Shown in pieces: positions 1-10,500 of a stretch of 64,000 nucleotides of DNA. Positions within the stretch are counted from its first letter, which is position 1, and the number at the start of each line of letters is the position of its first letter. The DNA lies in assembly GCA_028023455.1 (NCBI GenBank), contig JAQFVV010000559.1, forward strand, positions 186,001 to 250,000, written 5' to 3'. The position numbers were made by a program, and so were the translations under genes. A model generated the notes under the pieces. The model saw nothing but the letters and a program-made list of their open reading frames with translations. It was not told where the DNA came from and did not search any database. This stretch comes from Epiperipatus broadwayi (taxonomy: Eukaryota; Onychophora; Udeonychophora; Euonychophora; Peripatidae).

Positions 1-85
1 TGTTCCTGCACGTATAGAAATGATGAAACGTTTTAGATGGAAAAAAATTGCGACGATTCATCAAGCTTTAAATATTTTTTCAGAG
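1..85 (+). CDS. GABA-B receptor-like gene, partial exon (Venus-flytrap domain)
   Basis: Open at the left edge. Codons start at base 2, and base 1 is the last base of a preceding codon. The 28 residues include the segment FRWKKIATIHQALNIFSE, which resembles the WGWKKIATI stretch of the ligand-binding domain of GABA-B receptor subunit 1. The exon ends in GAG and is followed by GTAAAC at base 86, a phase 0 donor. It joins the phase 0 exon at 6264, and the joined protein follows the family order without a gap. The reading frame runs on past the donor into a CTAC/CTAT repeat, so this exon is easy to dismiss as part of a low-complexity ORF. The receptor is a membrane GPCR whose outer bilobed domain binds GABA in subunit 1. 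The match is short, but it is supported by the five downstream exons. Confidence 0.85.
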
Positions 86-185
86 GTAAACTTAAGTACA
101 TTTTTGGATTTATTTAAATTTATCAAAATAATCTCAAGTATATCGAGTTGGATAAATGATGAAAAATATAGTTTGTCTAAAAATA

Positions 186-1265
186 TTTATTTATTTATCT
201 CCCTTTCTTCAACCATCTCTACATATCTACCTACTTACAACCTATTTACTTATTTACCTAAGTGCAAATCTCTCTACATACCTATGAATCTACCTCCCTA
301 CCTGTCTGTCTGTTTATCTGCCTATCTATCTGTTTATCTGTCTATCAGTTTATCTATTAATCAATTTGCCTATATATCCATTTGCCTGTTCTGTCTAGCT
401 ACCCACCTACCTAACTACCTTCCTTCCTACCTACCTACCTACCTACCAACCTGCCTGCATACCTACCTACCTGCCTGCCTACCTACCTAGCTGCCTGCCT
501 ACCTACCTATCTATAGCTCTATCTATCCATTTTTTCTATCTATCCAGTCACCCATTCAGCTATCTACACAGTTAACTAGCTCTCTAACTATCTATGTATC
601 TACAACCTAGCTACCTGCTTTTGTAGCTACCTACCTACTTAGTTAGCTCCCTGCCTATTTATCAACCTAGAAATCTATCAATATACCTTACCCATCTACT
701 GATACCTACCTATCTAACTATCTAATTATTTATCTGCTTATTTCATTATCTAGCTATCTAACTACTTAGCTACCTACTGACCTTTCTATCTACTTATCTA
801 CCTATATATGAATACCTATCTACCTACTTATCTACCTACTAATTTACCTATCTATCTACCAATTTACCTACATACCTATCAACCTATCCTATCTATCTAT
901 CCATCCATACATCAAGTTAACTAGCTACCTATCTAATTATCTATTTACCTAGCTATCTACTTATCTAGTTACCCATCTGCCTACCTAACTATCTATCGAT
1001 CTAGTTACCTAGCTGTATAGTGACCTATCTAGCTAGCTAGCTGTCTACTTTCTACCTGTCTACCTATTTGCCTATCTACCTAGCTAGCTAGTTATCTTCC
1101 TAGTTACCTATCTAGCTAGATATCTATTTACATATCTATTCATCCATCCACCTATCTATTTATTTAACTCTCTGTTTATCTATCTGTCTATTTGTCTATC
1201 GGTCTGTCTACTACCTGCCTACCTGCCTGCCTAGCCTGCCTTCCTGTCTACCTACCGATCTATTT
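186..1265. repeat. Degenerate CTAC/CTAT tetranucleotide tract
   Basis: About 1.1 kb of imperfect CTAC, CTAT, CTGC and CTGT units on the + strand. It begins roughly 100 bases after the donor of the first exon. It is an expanded and decayed microsatellite of the same class as the pure ATCT tract just before the exon at 62795. Confidence 0.9.
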
Positions 1266-2384
1266 ATATTGCCGTAAAAAAGAACAGATTAAATAATCAA
1301 TATTGACGTTATATAACCATAGTGTACAAGCCTTCAGTATAATGTACATTACAAAATAATTATTAAAAGTTATCTAGAAGATAGCGATTTTTTTTGTATT
1401 GATATTAATTTTTTTTAGTAAGAAGACAATGCTTATTTAATTTATAAACTGAATATATGAAATATGTAAACATCCTCGAATACTCCATTATTAAATAAAT
1501 ACTTCTGAGAACACAATTCTCAGCAGAATTGCAGAGCTAAATAGTTTTTCTTTCATGTTTTAACCTCTGACCAATACTATTAAAATATTATCATAGAGTA
1601 AGAATGTGTGTGTGTGTATATATATAAAATCCATAGTTCAAAATAAAATAAATTAACTATGATATCCTATTTTGGAATGCTTTTAGCTGCATATAGATAA
1701 CTTTTTTAAAACAATATTTAACAAAAATCAATTCTAACTGATATACTGTAAATAATTATTTTAGTTTAAAATATTGAACTTAGATATTTCTTCTATGGTT
1801 TATTTAGGAGTAAAATCACAAATATTTAAAATGATATTATGCTTTATTTACTTTTCAATAAAAATTAACTAAAGATTTTTAAAAGTATGATAAAAATTCT
1901 TAACTATAAATATATTTTATAGTAAATTATTTAGACCAGTCGTCTCCAAAATAAGTAAATATGTATCTCCGGAATGCATGACTTTAAAAATTAATTTTCT
2001 GCCATAAAGCATTATATCTGTTTATAAATTTATTTTAATAATGACTATAAATTATTTGTAAAAAATGTATTTAATTATAGTATATATATATCCTTATTTA
2101 AGATTTTAATATTAATATGAGATTAGTCAATTCAAGATTTGTATAACAATTCCATTCACAACAATTACTTTAATGGAAGCACTTATATCTAAATATTATA
2201 ATCTGAGGGATACATAATTTTCAAATAATAATATTTCATAGTTAACTATTATCATTAATTTCGAGAAACATTTTAATTTATATTAAAGATTAAATATGTC
2301 TAATTAATATTTATTAATAAGGCTACTCATTCATATGTACATTAATAAATATCCATTGTATATGTATTAAATGGATTATGTTCT

Positions 2385-2790
2385 GTACTTGGGGGGGTCA
2401 CACTGACTTTAGGTCAACATGAATGTAACAAGAATCTTGGCCTCAGTGTGGCCTTTGAGCGTTCCATCATCAGATTTTCAATTGGATGGATGGTTGAAGA
2501 GTTGGAGTGCTGAGTGGATTGAAGCCTGTCCATTAAAGTATAGAAGATTGGCTATCTTAATATATATCTGAGCACTTATGGCATATATGTTTAGAGATGA
2601 TGATCTGGACCGACTGATGATTGCTGGTTTAACATGAAATCGGTATATTGGTGATTATTTATCTTTTCGACACATATGTTTTCAAGAGTATTAGTGTTAC
2701 GAGATGGAGTGGAGAGTGGTGGGTTGTGTGAAATTCTGTGATCATATACCCTATATGTTAATCTTTAAATGTAAGCTTAAATTGCATGTT
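2385..2790 (+). repeat. Hammerhead-bearing dispersed repeat, copy 1 (family 'GACCRA')
   Basis: The segment shares long stretches with 24270-24725 and with the reverse strand of 28480-28760. Shared blocks include GAGCGTTCCATCATC, TCCATTAAAGTATAG with TATCTTAATATA, and GAGATGGAGTGGAGAG. It carries a hammerhead ribozyme-like core at 2609-2652. No open reading frame is visible, so it is a non-autonomous element. The edges are estimated from the similarity and no target duplication was found. Confidence 0.7.
2609..2652 (+). ncRNA. Hammerhead ribozyme-like motif, nearly intact core
   Basis: The core CTGATGA lies at 2614-2620 and GAA at 2636-2638. Helix I is ACCGA (2609-2613) with TTGGT (2648-2652), five pairs including one G-U. 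Helix II is TTGCT (2621-2625) with AACAT (2631-2635) around a GGTTT loop, with mismatches. A two-base-pair helix III is formed by AT (2639-2640) and AT (2645-2646). The base at the expected cleavage position is A2647, preceded by U, which satisfies the NUH rule. The layout is a minimal type I hammerhead, as known from retrozymes and Penelope-like terminal repeats. Whether it cleaves is unknown; the weak helix II suggests reduced activity. Confidence 0.6.
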
Positions 2791-3725
2791 TTGTATAAAG
2801 AAAATATAATTACTAACTATAAAAAAATCATTACTATTTGCAAATAAATGTATTGATTTTAATATTTATTTATTTATGAGAGCATGACGTTAGTGAATGG
2901 TTGTGAATTGAATTGATATAATAATCACTAGCTAAATATAACAATAAGGATAGTGTTCATTTTGAGGCTCTTAATGAGACTGATTTAATCAAAATGCTTC
3001 ATGAAAATCTTTTGCACTTTTTATGTATCTGTAATGATTTGTTTAATTAGTAACAAGGACAGAACTACCTACTATAAGCTTGAGGAATTAATCAACACTA
3101 TATGGCTAGTGAGAAGAACCTAGAACTCAAAGTTAAAAATAATGTGCTAATGCAACTAGTAATCATAGTTGACTTTTTAATGCTATTCAAGCTAATGGAA
3201 TAAAATTAATAAAATCTTAAAGATTTGAATCCAAATTCAACTCGCTTCTATAGTTACATACGTATTCAATAATAACACATGGTAAATATATTAAAAACTA
3301 ATTATAATGATCAAATATAGTGAGATCAAGCAGAACTCATGAATTATATATGTGTTAAATAAATAAACAGTTATGTGATCAATTCTATTAGATCAAACAA
3401 CTTTAGAGCATCAAGGTGATAAATGAATAATTGTATGGAAATGATCAAACAAATTTATTTTAAGATTAGTCATCTGGGAATCATTTCAGCAACTTTTACT
3501 TTTGAATTCATTATTCTTATTACTAGATTCAATTACATGAGAGAAATATTGACAATTGCTATATTTTTAAGTATTCATTAATAAAATATGAAAATTGAAA
3601 TCGTTCAATTTGATGATTATTTTATGTGAAATCATGTGTAGAGTATTGTAAACTAATATTAAAAAATTTATTACATTTTATCACTTAGCTCTTACGTGGA
3701 TATCTCTACTCTATGAAATTCTGTT

Positions 3726-3868
3726 GTTGTTATTATTACTACTACTACTGCTACTGCTACTGCTGCTGCTGCTACTGCTGTTGCTGCTACTTCTACTGCT
3801 ACTACTACTACTGCTACTACTGATGCTACTACTACTACTACTACTACTGCTATCACTACTACTACTAA
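3726..3868. repeat. CTA/CTG trinucleotide tract
   Basis: An imperfect (CTA)n/(CTG)n microsatellite of about 140 bases. No gene is associated with it. Confidence 0.9.
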
Positions 3869-4796
3869 ATATAAAATAAAATAATGAATCTGCTTTAAAA
3901 TAATATAAGTAATAAAATTAATATTGAAAGAAATAACTTATTAACTAAAATATTTAATTTTAATGTATTTCCTAATAATTTCTATGAATTTAATCAAATT
4001 TAGTATTATTATTATGCCAGTGATTATGAATTGCATTTGAGATACATTAAATTTCATTGAGTCATGCAATATGTGTATTGCTTAAGAATATTTCAAGATT
4101 ATAAACTTCAAATTAAAATTTCGATATCTACTTAATTGTTTTTGCACTCCATGTTAGTTTACATGCTTTGATTTCTGTTTGCAAATATAATTTATTCTAA
4201 TTAAGATTATAAACAAGAGCAGTACTGCTCTCTAGTATTATCCATTACAAGTTAGAATAAATAATGGTTAGTAGATGGCAATGTAATTTAAATTCTATAA
4301 ACAAACTTTCTGGATTTTGTTACCAGTGAAGACTTTCTTTAACAATCAATACAGTTATGCATCTAGTAGCCCTATTAATTTATTACTATCAAAATAATAA
4401 CCTAAATTTGAAAAAAAAACATTGAGATTTTGAATACATGCCATCTTATTTATTCAGTTATGTTGAAATGACAACATGTTATTAACTATATATTTGAAAA
4501 AATTTAAATAATATTATGCAGATAAAATAAGCTTGGTTCCAAATTTTAGTTTAAATTCCAGGATATTAATCTAATAATAAAAAAATAAATTAAATATGGC
4601 TGCCACATTTATTTTTAAATGTAATATAGAGGATTTGAACACAAACTTTCTTTATAATAATGTAAAGGATAAAGAAAAATATTATTTTATTTCTTTGCCA
4701 TTTAAATTGTCTTCTGATAGAATTCAGAAATAAGAAAATTGCTTGGAAAAGGAGCATTACTTTCAATAATTTATTAAATAATATAAATAATAGTTT

Positions 4797-4895
4797 TAAC
4801 AAGGCTGTAAACCTTAGCAATGAGCGTCTGAAAAAATTGTCACTAGGGACCTCTGTAGGTCTTTAAAACACATGCTTACGCTATGAAGAAAAGAG
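4797..4895 (+). repeat. SINE-like fragment, copy A
   Basis: Contains TAGGGACCTCTGTAGGTCTT preceded by AAGGCTGTAAACCTTAGCA. It matches the segment at 10345-10500, which has AGGGACCTCTACAGGTCTTA after AATAAACCTAAAGCATG. Two copies in the window indicate a dispersed short element. No clear A and B boxes are visible. Confidence 0.5.
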
Positions 4896-4970
4896 AGAAT
4901 CCTTTATAAATAATATAAATTTATAAATAATATAAAGAAAATTTTTCATAAAAAGACTATTCCTGGAGTA

Positions 4971-4978
4971 GTGTATAT
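4971..4978. repeat. Left target-site duplication of hAT element
   Basis: The octamer GTGTATAT is repeated exactly at 5738-5745, flanking the element. Confidence 0.8.
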
Positions 4979-5737
4979 TAGCGTTTCTCAACCTTTTTGC
5001 TGCACAACCCAATAGACTTCACTGAAATAGTTCTGTGGCCCAAATGTTTATTACATAAATTATAATTAAATTAAAATAGATATTACATTATCATGGTACT
5101 GTATATATGTGTATATTCAGATCAATTTGATAATACTTATAATGAACAAATAATTTGTAAGTTAAAAGTTGAATTAACGTTAAACTACATATGTTTAATT
5201 TAAAAGCTTAACACATTTTGTTAATTACCGAAAAAAGTAGTCAAGCATTGGTGGTCAAGAGGTCAGCAACAGCTGCTTTACAAGCAGTTGTCTTGGGTTA
5301 GCGGGTTCGCTTTCTGGCTGATGCTATGACACATGAGGGAAAACATGTTTTTTTCTCAAAATAAGGTTTTATTTACATATGAAATACAAGCAAAAATTGC
5401 ATTAATTTTCCACCACTGGCGCTGGTTGATGCTTTGGCTGCATTAATTTTAGTTGCATTTTTGGTTGCAATTTTTGAACAATTACATTTTGAAAATAATC
5501 GAGAAATTTAACATTATGATGATTTAAGTTCAAATTTACAATTGAATTTGAGAAAATTACACAAAGCATAGGTAGTATTACTTACTAATTTCTTTTATTA
5601 ATACTAATATTTTCTTAAAATGTAAAAAGATTTTTGCTATCAGATATTTGTTTTTATTTCTTGGTGCATATTCGTGACCCATTAAAAATTTAACTTGACT
5701 CAATATTGGGTCGTGACCCAAAGATTGAGAAACGCTG
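4979..5737. mobile_element. Non-autonomous hAT DNA transposon
   Basis: The left end TAGCGTTTCTCAACC and the right end, read inward on the other strand, CAGCGTTTCTCAATC form terminal inverted repeats. The flanks carry an exact 8-bp duplication, GTGTATAT, the size typical of hAT transposition. Further in, CACAACCC on the left and GGGTCGTGACCC on the right extend the pairing loosely. There is no transposase frame. At about 5250-5340 lies a stretch with GGTCAAGAGGTCAGCAAC and GCGGGTTCGC that vaguely resembles tRNA boxes; I do not call it a separate gene. Confidence 0.8.
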
Positions 5738-5745
5738 GTGTATAT
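5738..5745. repeat. Right target-site duplication of hAT element
   Basis: GTGTATAT, identical to 4971-4978. Confidence 0.8.
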
Positions 5746-6263
5746 TATCCCTTGTTTTTGTAAGAAGATATATGCCAATTAGAGGAACTTAAATGAAAGG
5801 ATAAAGGTACATAAGTAGGGTCAGAAATAAATATCTCAGTTCTGCTTTATATATCCATGAAAAAAATATAGGTCACATTATTAGTTTTCATGAGGCTAAG
5901 GTTGCTTTCTTTGAAAGAAATGAAATTAAAAAGAAGAATTAAAGAATCTTTATTATTAAAAATATATGATTCAGAAACAATTACTTATTTAAAAATTCTT
6001 TTAATATTATGGGTTATGGGATATAGGTGGAATTGCAGGTAATATTTAATATAAATTTGTTGTTATCTTCTAGTCCCTTACATTTAAGCTTGTAGCAGTG
6101 AAATCATTGGTTGTGTTTATAGTTTATTTTCCTTGTAGTCTGATTGAGTTGTGAATTTGGGGTATTTTTGATTTTATATATCTATATAAGGATTTATTTT
6201 TAAATATTTGCAGAAATATTTTAAAATTGCTTTTATTCAAAATTATTCAATTTTAATTAATAG

Positions 6264-6368
6264 GTAACCTCTCAACTTTCTGCTTATATAGATGAATTAG
6301 AAGGTTACTCTATGATTACGTCAGAAATCTTTGCTGAAGATGCTTCTGTTCAAGTTCGAAATTTGAAG
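6264..6368 (+). CDS. GABA-B receptor-like gene, internal exon (Venus-flytrap domain)
   Basis: A 35-codon, phase 0-0 exon bounded by TTAATAG and GTAAAA. Its C-terminal end, FAEDASVQVRNLK, parallels FSDPAVPVKNLK of GABA-B receptor subunit 1, just ahead of the DARII strand encoded by the next exon. The preceding part (YIDELEGYSMITSEI) fits the variable helix that follows WKKIATI in the family. The 105-bp exon reads through without a stop. The upstream acceptor has a TTTTAATTAATAG tract, poor in C but normal for this AT-rich sequence. Its role is to form part of the second lobe of the extracellular ligand-binding domain. Confidence 0.88.
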
Positions 6369-8128
6369 GTAAAATGTTTAACAATTTAATTCTGTTAATT
6401 TTTGTAAATATTTATATATATATATCTTAAAATAACTCATTTTTTATCTATGTGAAATGGTCTTTAATATTAGGAGACAGCATTCACATAATTATCATTT
6501 TGAAAGTTTAACTCTCCATATATATATATATACAGAGGGCTTTACTGGATATTTGTAATTGTATAATGGTTTATATATTTGTATAATTATTTCAGTTAGT
6601 GTTAACAGTAAAATTATAAAATTAAATATTTGATAATTAGTGGTTTCTTTGAAATTGTTTGGAAGTAATTAAAATTAAGTCTACTTTGTAAACTTAAATG
6701 TAAATCAATTAAACTGAAGCTACAAGAATATTTTGGTTGGTTTGAAATTCATTCTTGTCTGATCTACGTGTCTATACCAAATTGTAAATGTCAAAATAAA
6801 AACGAATTTATTTTTTAACTTATAACAAGACTTTAATACTAGAAGATGTTGTATTTATATAATTAGTGTTTTTAATTATTAATCATTTTAAGAGTTTAAT
6901 ACTTATCAGTGCTGTAATATTCTAATGTTTTATGTATATGTGTGTATTAAAACATCTTAAATAAATAACATCATATAATATTTTTTTTAAAAATCATATA
7001 AAAATATTAATCAATAAAAACATGTATTTGTTTAATTAATATTCATATATATAAAACAAATAAATATTATTTTATTGTAGAAATATATAATGAAAATTCT
7101 ATAAATCCTAGCAATTTACAATCTAATGGTTTATCCTCATAATAGAAGTAGAACAAGAACAAAAAATTGGCATTTCTAGACATTCTTATAAGAAAACTTC
7201 TGCATGGAAAAATTAAAAAAAAACTATAATCAACTGAAAACTTACAAAACAAATATTTAGATATACATTCAAACATGATTAAACACAAAAATAGAAGTCG
7301 TACTATCACCAAGTAATAAAAAGAAGTCTGTTCAGAAACCAATGATTTGGAAAAAGAAAGGTCTTACTAAAAACAAATTCATAAAAATCCATCAACTATC
7401 ATTAAGAAAAACTTAAATAGATAACAAAAATAAACATTAAAATAAAGTCAATTTTAGAATATTGTAATGTAAGCATACATTTGAGAGATAGCAGATAAAC
7501 TAAAAATAATCTGAAATCAATATAATATTAAAACAGTTTTCCAAAATCATAGTACACTATACACAAATTTTTACAAAATCAAACTGTAAATACTGATAAA
7601 CCAAAACTGTGATCATGAAATACCATATGAATTTGGAAGGAGTGTATCAATGACATTGGCCAATTTTTCATTCAAAAATTATTAAAAGAGCTCCAAGTAA
7701 CAGTATTTATTTATATAATATTTTAACATTAATATGTATCATTAATAGTTTTAATTTTTTATTTACAAACTGGTTGTCATAAAACTAATATTCAGAAAGG
7801 CCTTGAAAATGAAAGGTTTACTTTTAGTTTCTGAGTTCAAATAAATATTTAGTTTAAGTATTTCATGTTACAGTTATCAAGTATTGATCAGAAAATATAA
7901 TGGTGCAGAATATAGAACTGTGAGGATTTTTTACTGTTATAGAAAATAAGTTTTTATAAGTATCAAAACTGAAAGAGAAAACAATAGATTTGATGCATCT
8001 ATAAATTTAACATATTAATATTTTTAAGAGAATTTTACAAACAGTCTTGATATTTGTTTCAATTTGTATTGATGCTATCTTGATTTGGAAGAATCTATAA
8101 CCAAGGTAATTGGGTGATAATGATGATG

Positions 8129-8277
<149 letters not shown>

Positions 8278-8384
8278 CTAAAAAGCTGGACCCATGATCC
8301 ACTGACCTTGGATTTCTAAATTGACCATTTTATCATTATACTAAATCATATAAAGAAGAGGTAGTCATATTAATTTTTTATTAT

Positions 8385-8625
8385 TATCAAGCTATAGGAG
8401 GAAAATTGCATTAGATGCAAAAATCCAATTTCATTAGATTCAGATCCAAAGCACTGTACCGATGAAATATCATATGCTAAAAATTAGTTTGGAGATATGG
8501 GAAGAACAGTACTGGATAGAGATTTATTAGCATTAGTAATTGGCTTCTATTGATTAATCAAGTCAACATTAAGTGGTGTGGATTAAGAGAAATAGATTTG
8601 CTACATAAAAATATAACAAGCCAGA
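8385..8625 (+). repeat. Decayed hammerhead-type repeat, copy 1 of a diverged pair
   Basis: Shares with 8830-9070 the blocks TGCATTAGAT, AAATCCAA, ATTAGATTCA, AGTACTGGATA and AGAGAAATAGATTTGCT, in the same orientation about 440 bases apart. It also resembles the ACAGGC-family unit at 35.8 kb, which has GCATTAGATCC upstream and TCTGGNGATATTGG downstream of CTGATGA. The hammerhead position (about 8459-8499) reads CGATGA...AATTAGTTTGGAGATATGG, a decayed core. Confidence 0.5.
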
Positions 8626-8829
8626 TTGTGTGTTGTGTTGTTTTAATGGCAATCCTAGCCAAAAAATATAGGTGCATATTGTTATTAAAAACCTTATGAT
8701 ATCAAAATATATAGATATTGAACTGGTGTCAGATCTACTTAATTGGCAAACAAATTTGCTTTAAATTCCAGACTTTAAGATGTTTTAAAATTTCATACAA
8801 ATAACTTGATATTATAAAAAAGAATAAAA

Positions 8830-9070
8830 TGTGTCTTCTGGATGAAAGAATGCATTAGATCCAAGAAATCCAAATGCATTTGATTCAAATTCAAAACTCC
8901 TCATTGATAAAAGCCTTAAGTCAGAAACTTATCTGGATATATGGATAGAAGAGTACTGGATAAAGTTTTAGTAAGAATTATAGACTAGAATCTATTCATT
9001 ATGCAAACTTATATTAGGTGTCAGAACTGGAATAAGAGAAATAAATTTGCTGCTTAGTAAATTGAACAAA
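8830..9070 (+). repeat. Decayed hammerhead-type repeat, copy 2
   Basis: Direct-orientation partner of 8385-8625. At 8898-8949 it reads TCCTCA, then TTGATAA where CTGATGA is expected, then GAAACTTATCTGG, which keeps the GAAAC block (8934-8938) and the C before TGG. This copy preserves the GAA side that the 35-kb copies have lost, supporting a common ancestral hammerhead. Confidence 0.5.
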
Positions 9071-9635
9071 ATGGATTTTATTTGTGAGTTTATTAAATGA
9101 CTGTAAAGTCTAAATTGTAAATGATTGTTATATGTTTATTTGAGGATTATTATTTCATACATATTATTATATATTCTCAATGCTATTTATTTAGTGATCA
9201 ATTATATAACTGTTAAAATAGAATGTATATATATGGTAGATTTTAACAGGAAAAATACATTAACATATAATTTGGATTTATATGTATATTCATTTTTTTA
9301 TTGTTAACATTACCATTGGACTGATATTATACTCGGATTATTGCTTGATAGTAGAGATCATTCAAGGATGTTCAGGCATCTTTGAAATATTCTCGATTGA
9401 GCTGTGTTCCTCAGAGAATAATTGCTGGTCATTAGCCAAAAATCATTATAATACTTATAAAATTAATAATAAGCAAATGAATATACGGACAAATCTGATA
9501 GTAATGCCTCATACACACATGTATAGGAAATGTGATCATGTGATATAATAATTTATTACAACGTTGTATATTACTCTGCAGCTGAGTATACTTTGGTCTA
9601 AAGGAGGGAACATATTTATATCTTAGATATATAGT

Positions 9636-9825
9636 TCAGTAGATAGATAAATATATAGGTAATAAATAGATAATTGACAGTCAGTCAGACAGAAAAATAG
9701 AGATTAAATGAATTATATTGACAGATAAATAAGTGAATGAATAGATTATTGATTAAATGATTAGGTAAATGAATAAACGGATAGATAGGTAATAGATAGA
9801 TGGGCGGATGATTGGATGAAAGCAA
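9636..9825. repeat. Degenerate GATA/AATAGATA tract
   Basis: Imperfect tetranucleotide repeats (GATA, AATA, GACA, GGAT) ending about 110 bases before the exon at 9933. It is the complement-strand form of the CTAT tracts elsewhere in the window. Confidence 0.85.
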
Positions 9826-9932
9826 ATTCTTTCATAAATAAAAAAACATCAATATGTATTTCGATTCAAAATATTTATATACACACATATATATATATTG
9901 TACTATAATAAGTAATAAATATTTGTTTTCAG

Positions 9933-9998
9933 AATCATGATGCAAGAATTATATTTGCTGGAGCCTATCAAAAAAATGCCATTCGTTTATTATGTGAA
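9933..9998 (+). CDS. GABA-B receptor-like gene, internal exon (ligand-contact Tyr)
   Basis: A 22-codon, phase 0-0 exon between TTTTCAG and GTAAGT. It encodes NHDARIIFAGAYQKNAIRLLCE. The DARII strand and the YxxxAxxxxCE arrangement match GABA-B receptor subunit 1. The Tyr aligns with Y250 (GABBR1b numbering), which contacts GABA. The Cys aligns with a conserved cysteine that I expect to pair with the Cys of FNCT in the next exon. The exon is very short and has no start codon near its beginning, so it is visible only by homology and splice sites. Confidence 0.9.
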
Positions 9999-10344
9999 GT
10001 AAGTATTATTACTTTCCAGACCAATTGATATTGAATTTTATTTATTAATTTTCAGCCTCATTTTGGTTATTCCTACTGAAATATTATTTTATGATAACAA
10101 ATGGTTTTCTAGAATAACTTTAAAAATAAAAACTGCTTTTACTAATTACTGCAATGAATTTTTTATTGTTTCTTTTTTTTAATGTAAAGACTCGTGATTG
10201 TGAGCATAAATTCTTTATTTACATCAATTTTTTATATGTGGGTAAACTAATGCTCAAATTTTATATGATTTGAATGGCAAACTCTTCAGTTTACATTTAT
10301 TATTTTTCTACGAAAAATTTACAATTGTTATTAAGTAATATTTA

Positions 10345-10500
10345 CTAAGGCAATAAACCTAAAGCATGTGCGGTTGAAAATGCGAAGGTAGGGACCTCTA
10401 CAGGTCTTAACCACAAGCTCACACATTGGAAGAAAATGCGAAGGTAGGGACCTCTACAGGTCTTAACCACAAGCTTCTGCATTGGAAGGGTAATCGGTAT
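10345..10500 (+). repeat. SINE-like element with internal tandem duplication, copy B
   Basis: A 56-bp block beginning GAAAATGCGAAGGTAGGGAC is repeated at 10376 and 10432. Its core AGGGACCTCTACAGGTCTTA matches the copy at 4797-4895. Both copies follow a shared leader with ATAAACCT or GTAAACCT. The family is unassigned. Confidence 0.6.

Larger units (their letters stand above)
86..6263 (+). other. Intron 1 of the GABA-B receptor-like gene
   Basis: The donor is GTAAAC at 86 and the acceptor is TTAATAG ending at 6263. It contains the tetranucleotide tract (186-1265), a hammerhead-bearing repeat (2385-2790), a CTA/CTG trinucleotide tract (3726-3868), a SINE-like fragment (4797-4895) and a hAT element (4979-5737). 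In 1270-2380, 2800-3720, 3880-4790 and 5750-6260 I see only AT-rich sequence with short TA and TG runs and no coding signal. Confidence 0.85.

Noticed and set aside
86-490. Continuation of the first-exon frame as a Tyr/Leu/Pro-rich protein
   Set aside because: It is translation of the CTAC/CTAT repeat beyond a splice donor; only 1-85 is coding.
5250-5340. Possible tRNA-derived SINE inside the hAT element
   Set aside because: The A- and B-box resemblance (GGTCAAGAGGTCAGC, GCGGGTTCGC) is too weak and no tRNA fold is evident.
9125-9548. Frames of 60 and 88 residues before the exon at 9933
   Set aside because: AT-rich, hydrophobic low-information sequence with no homology and no fit to the receptor.
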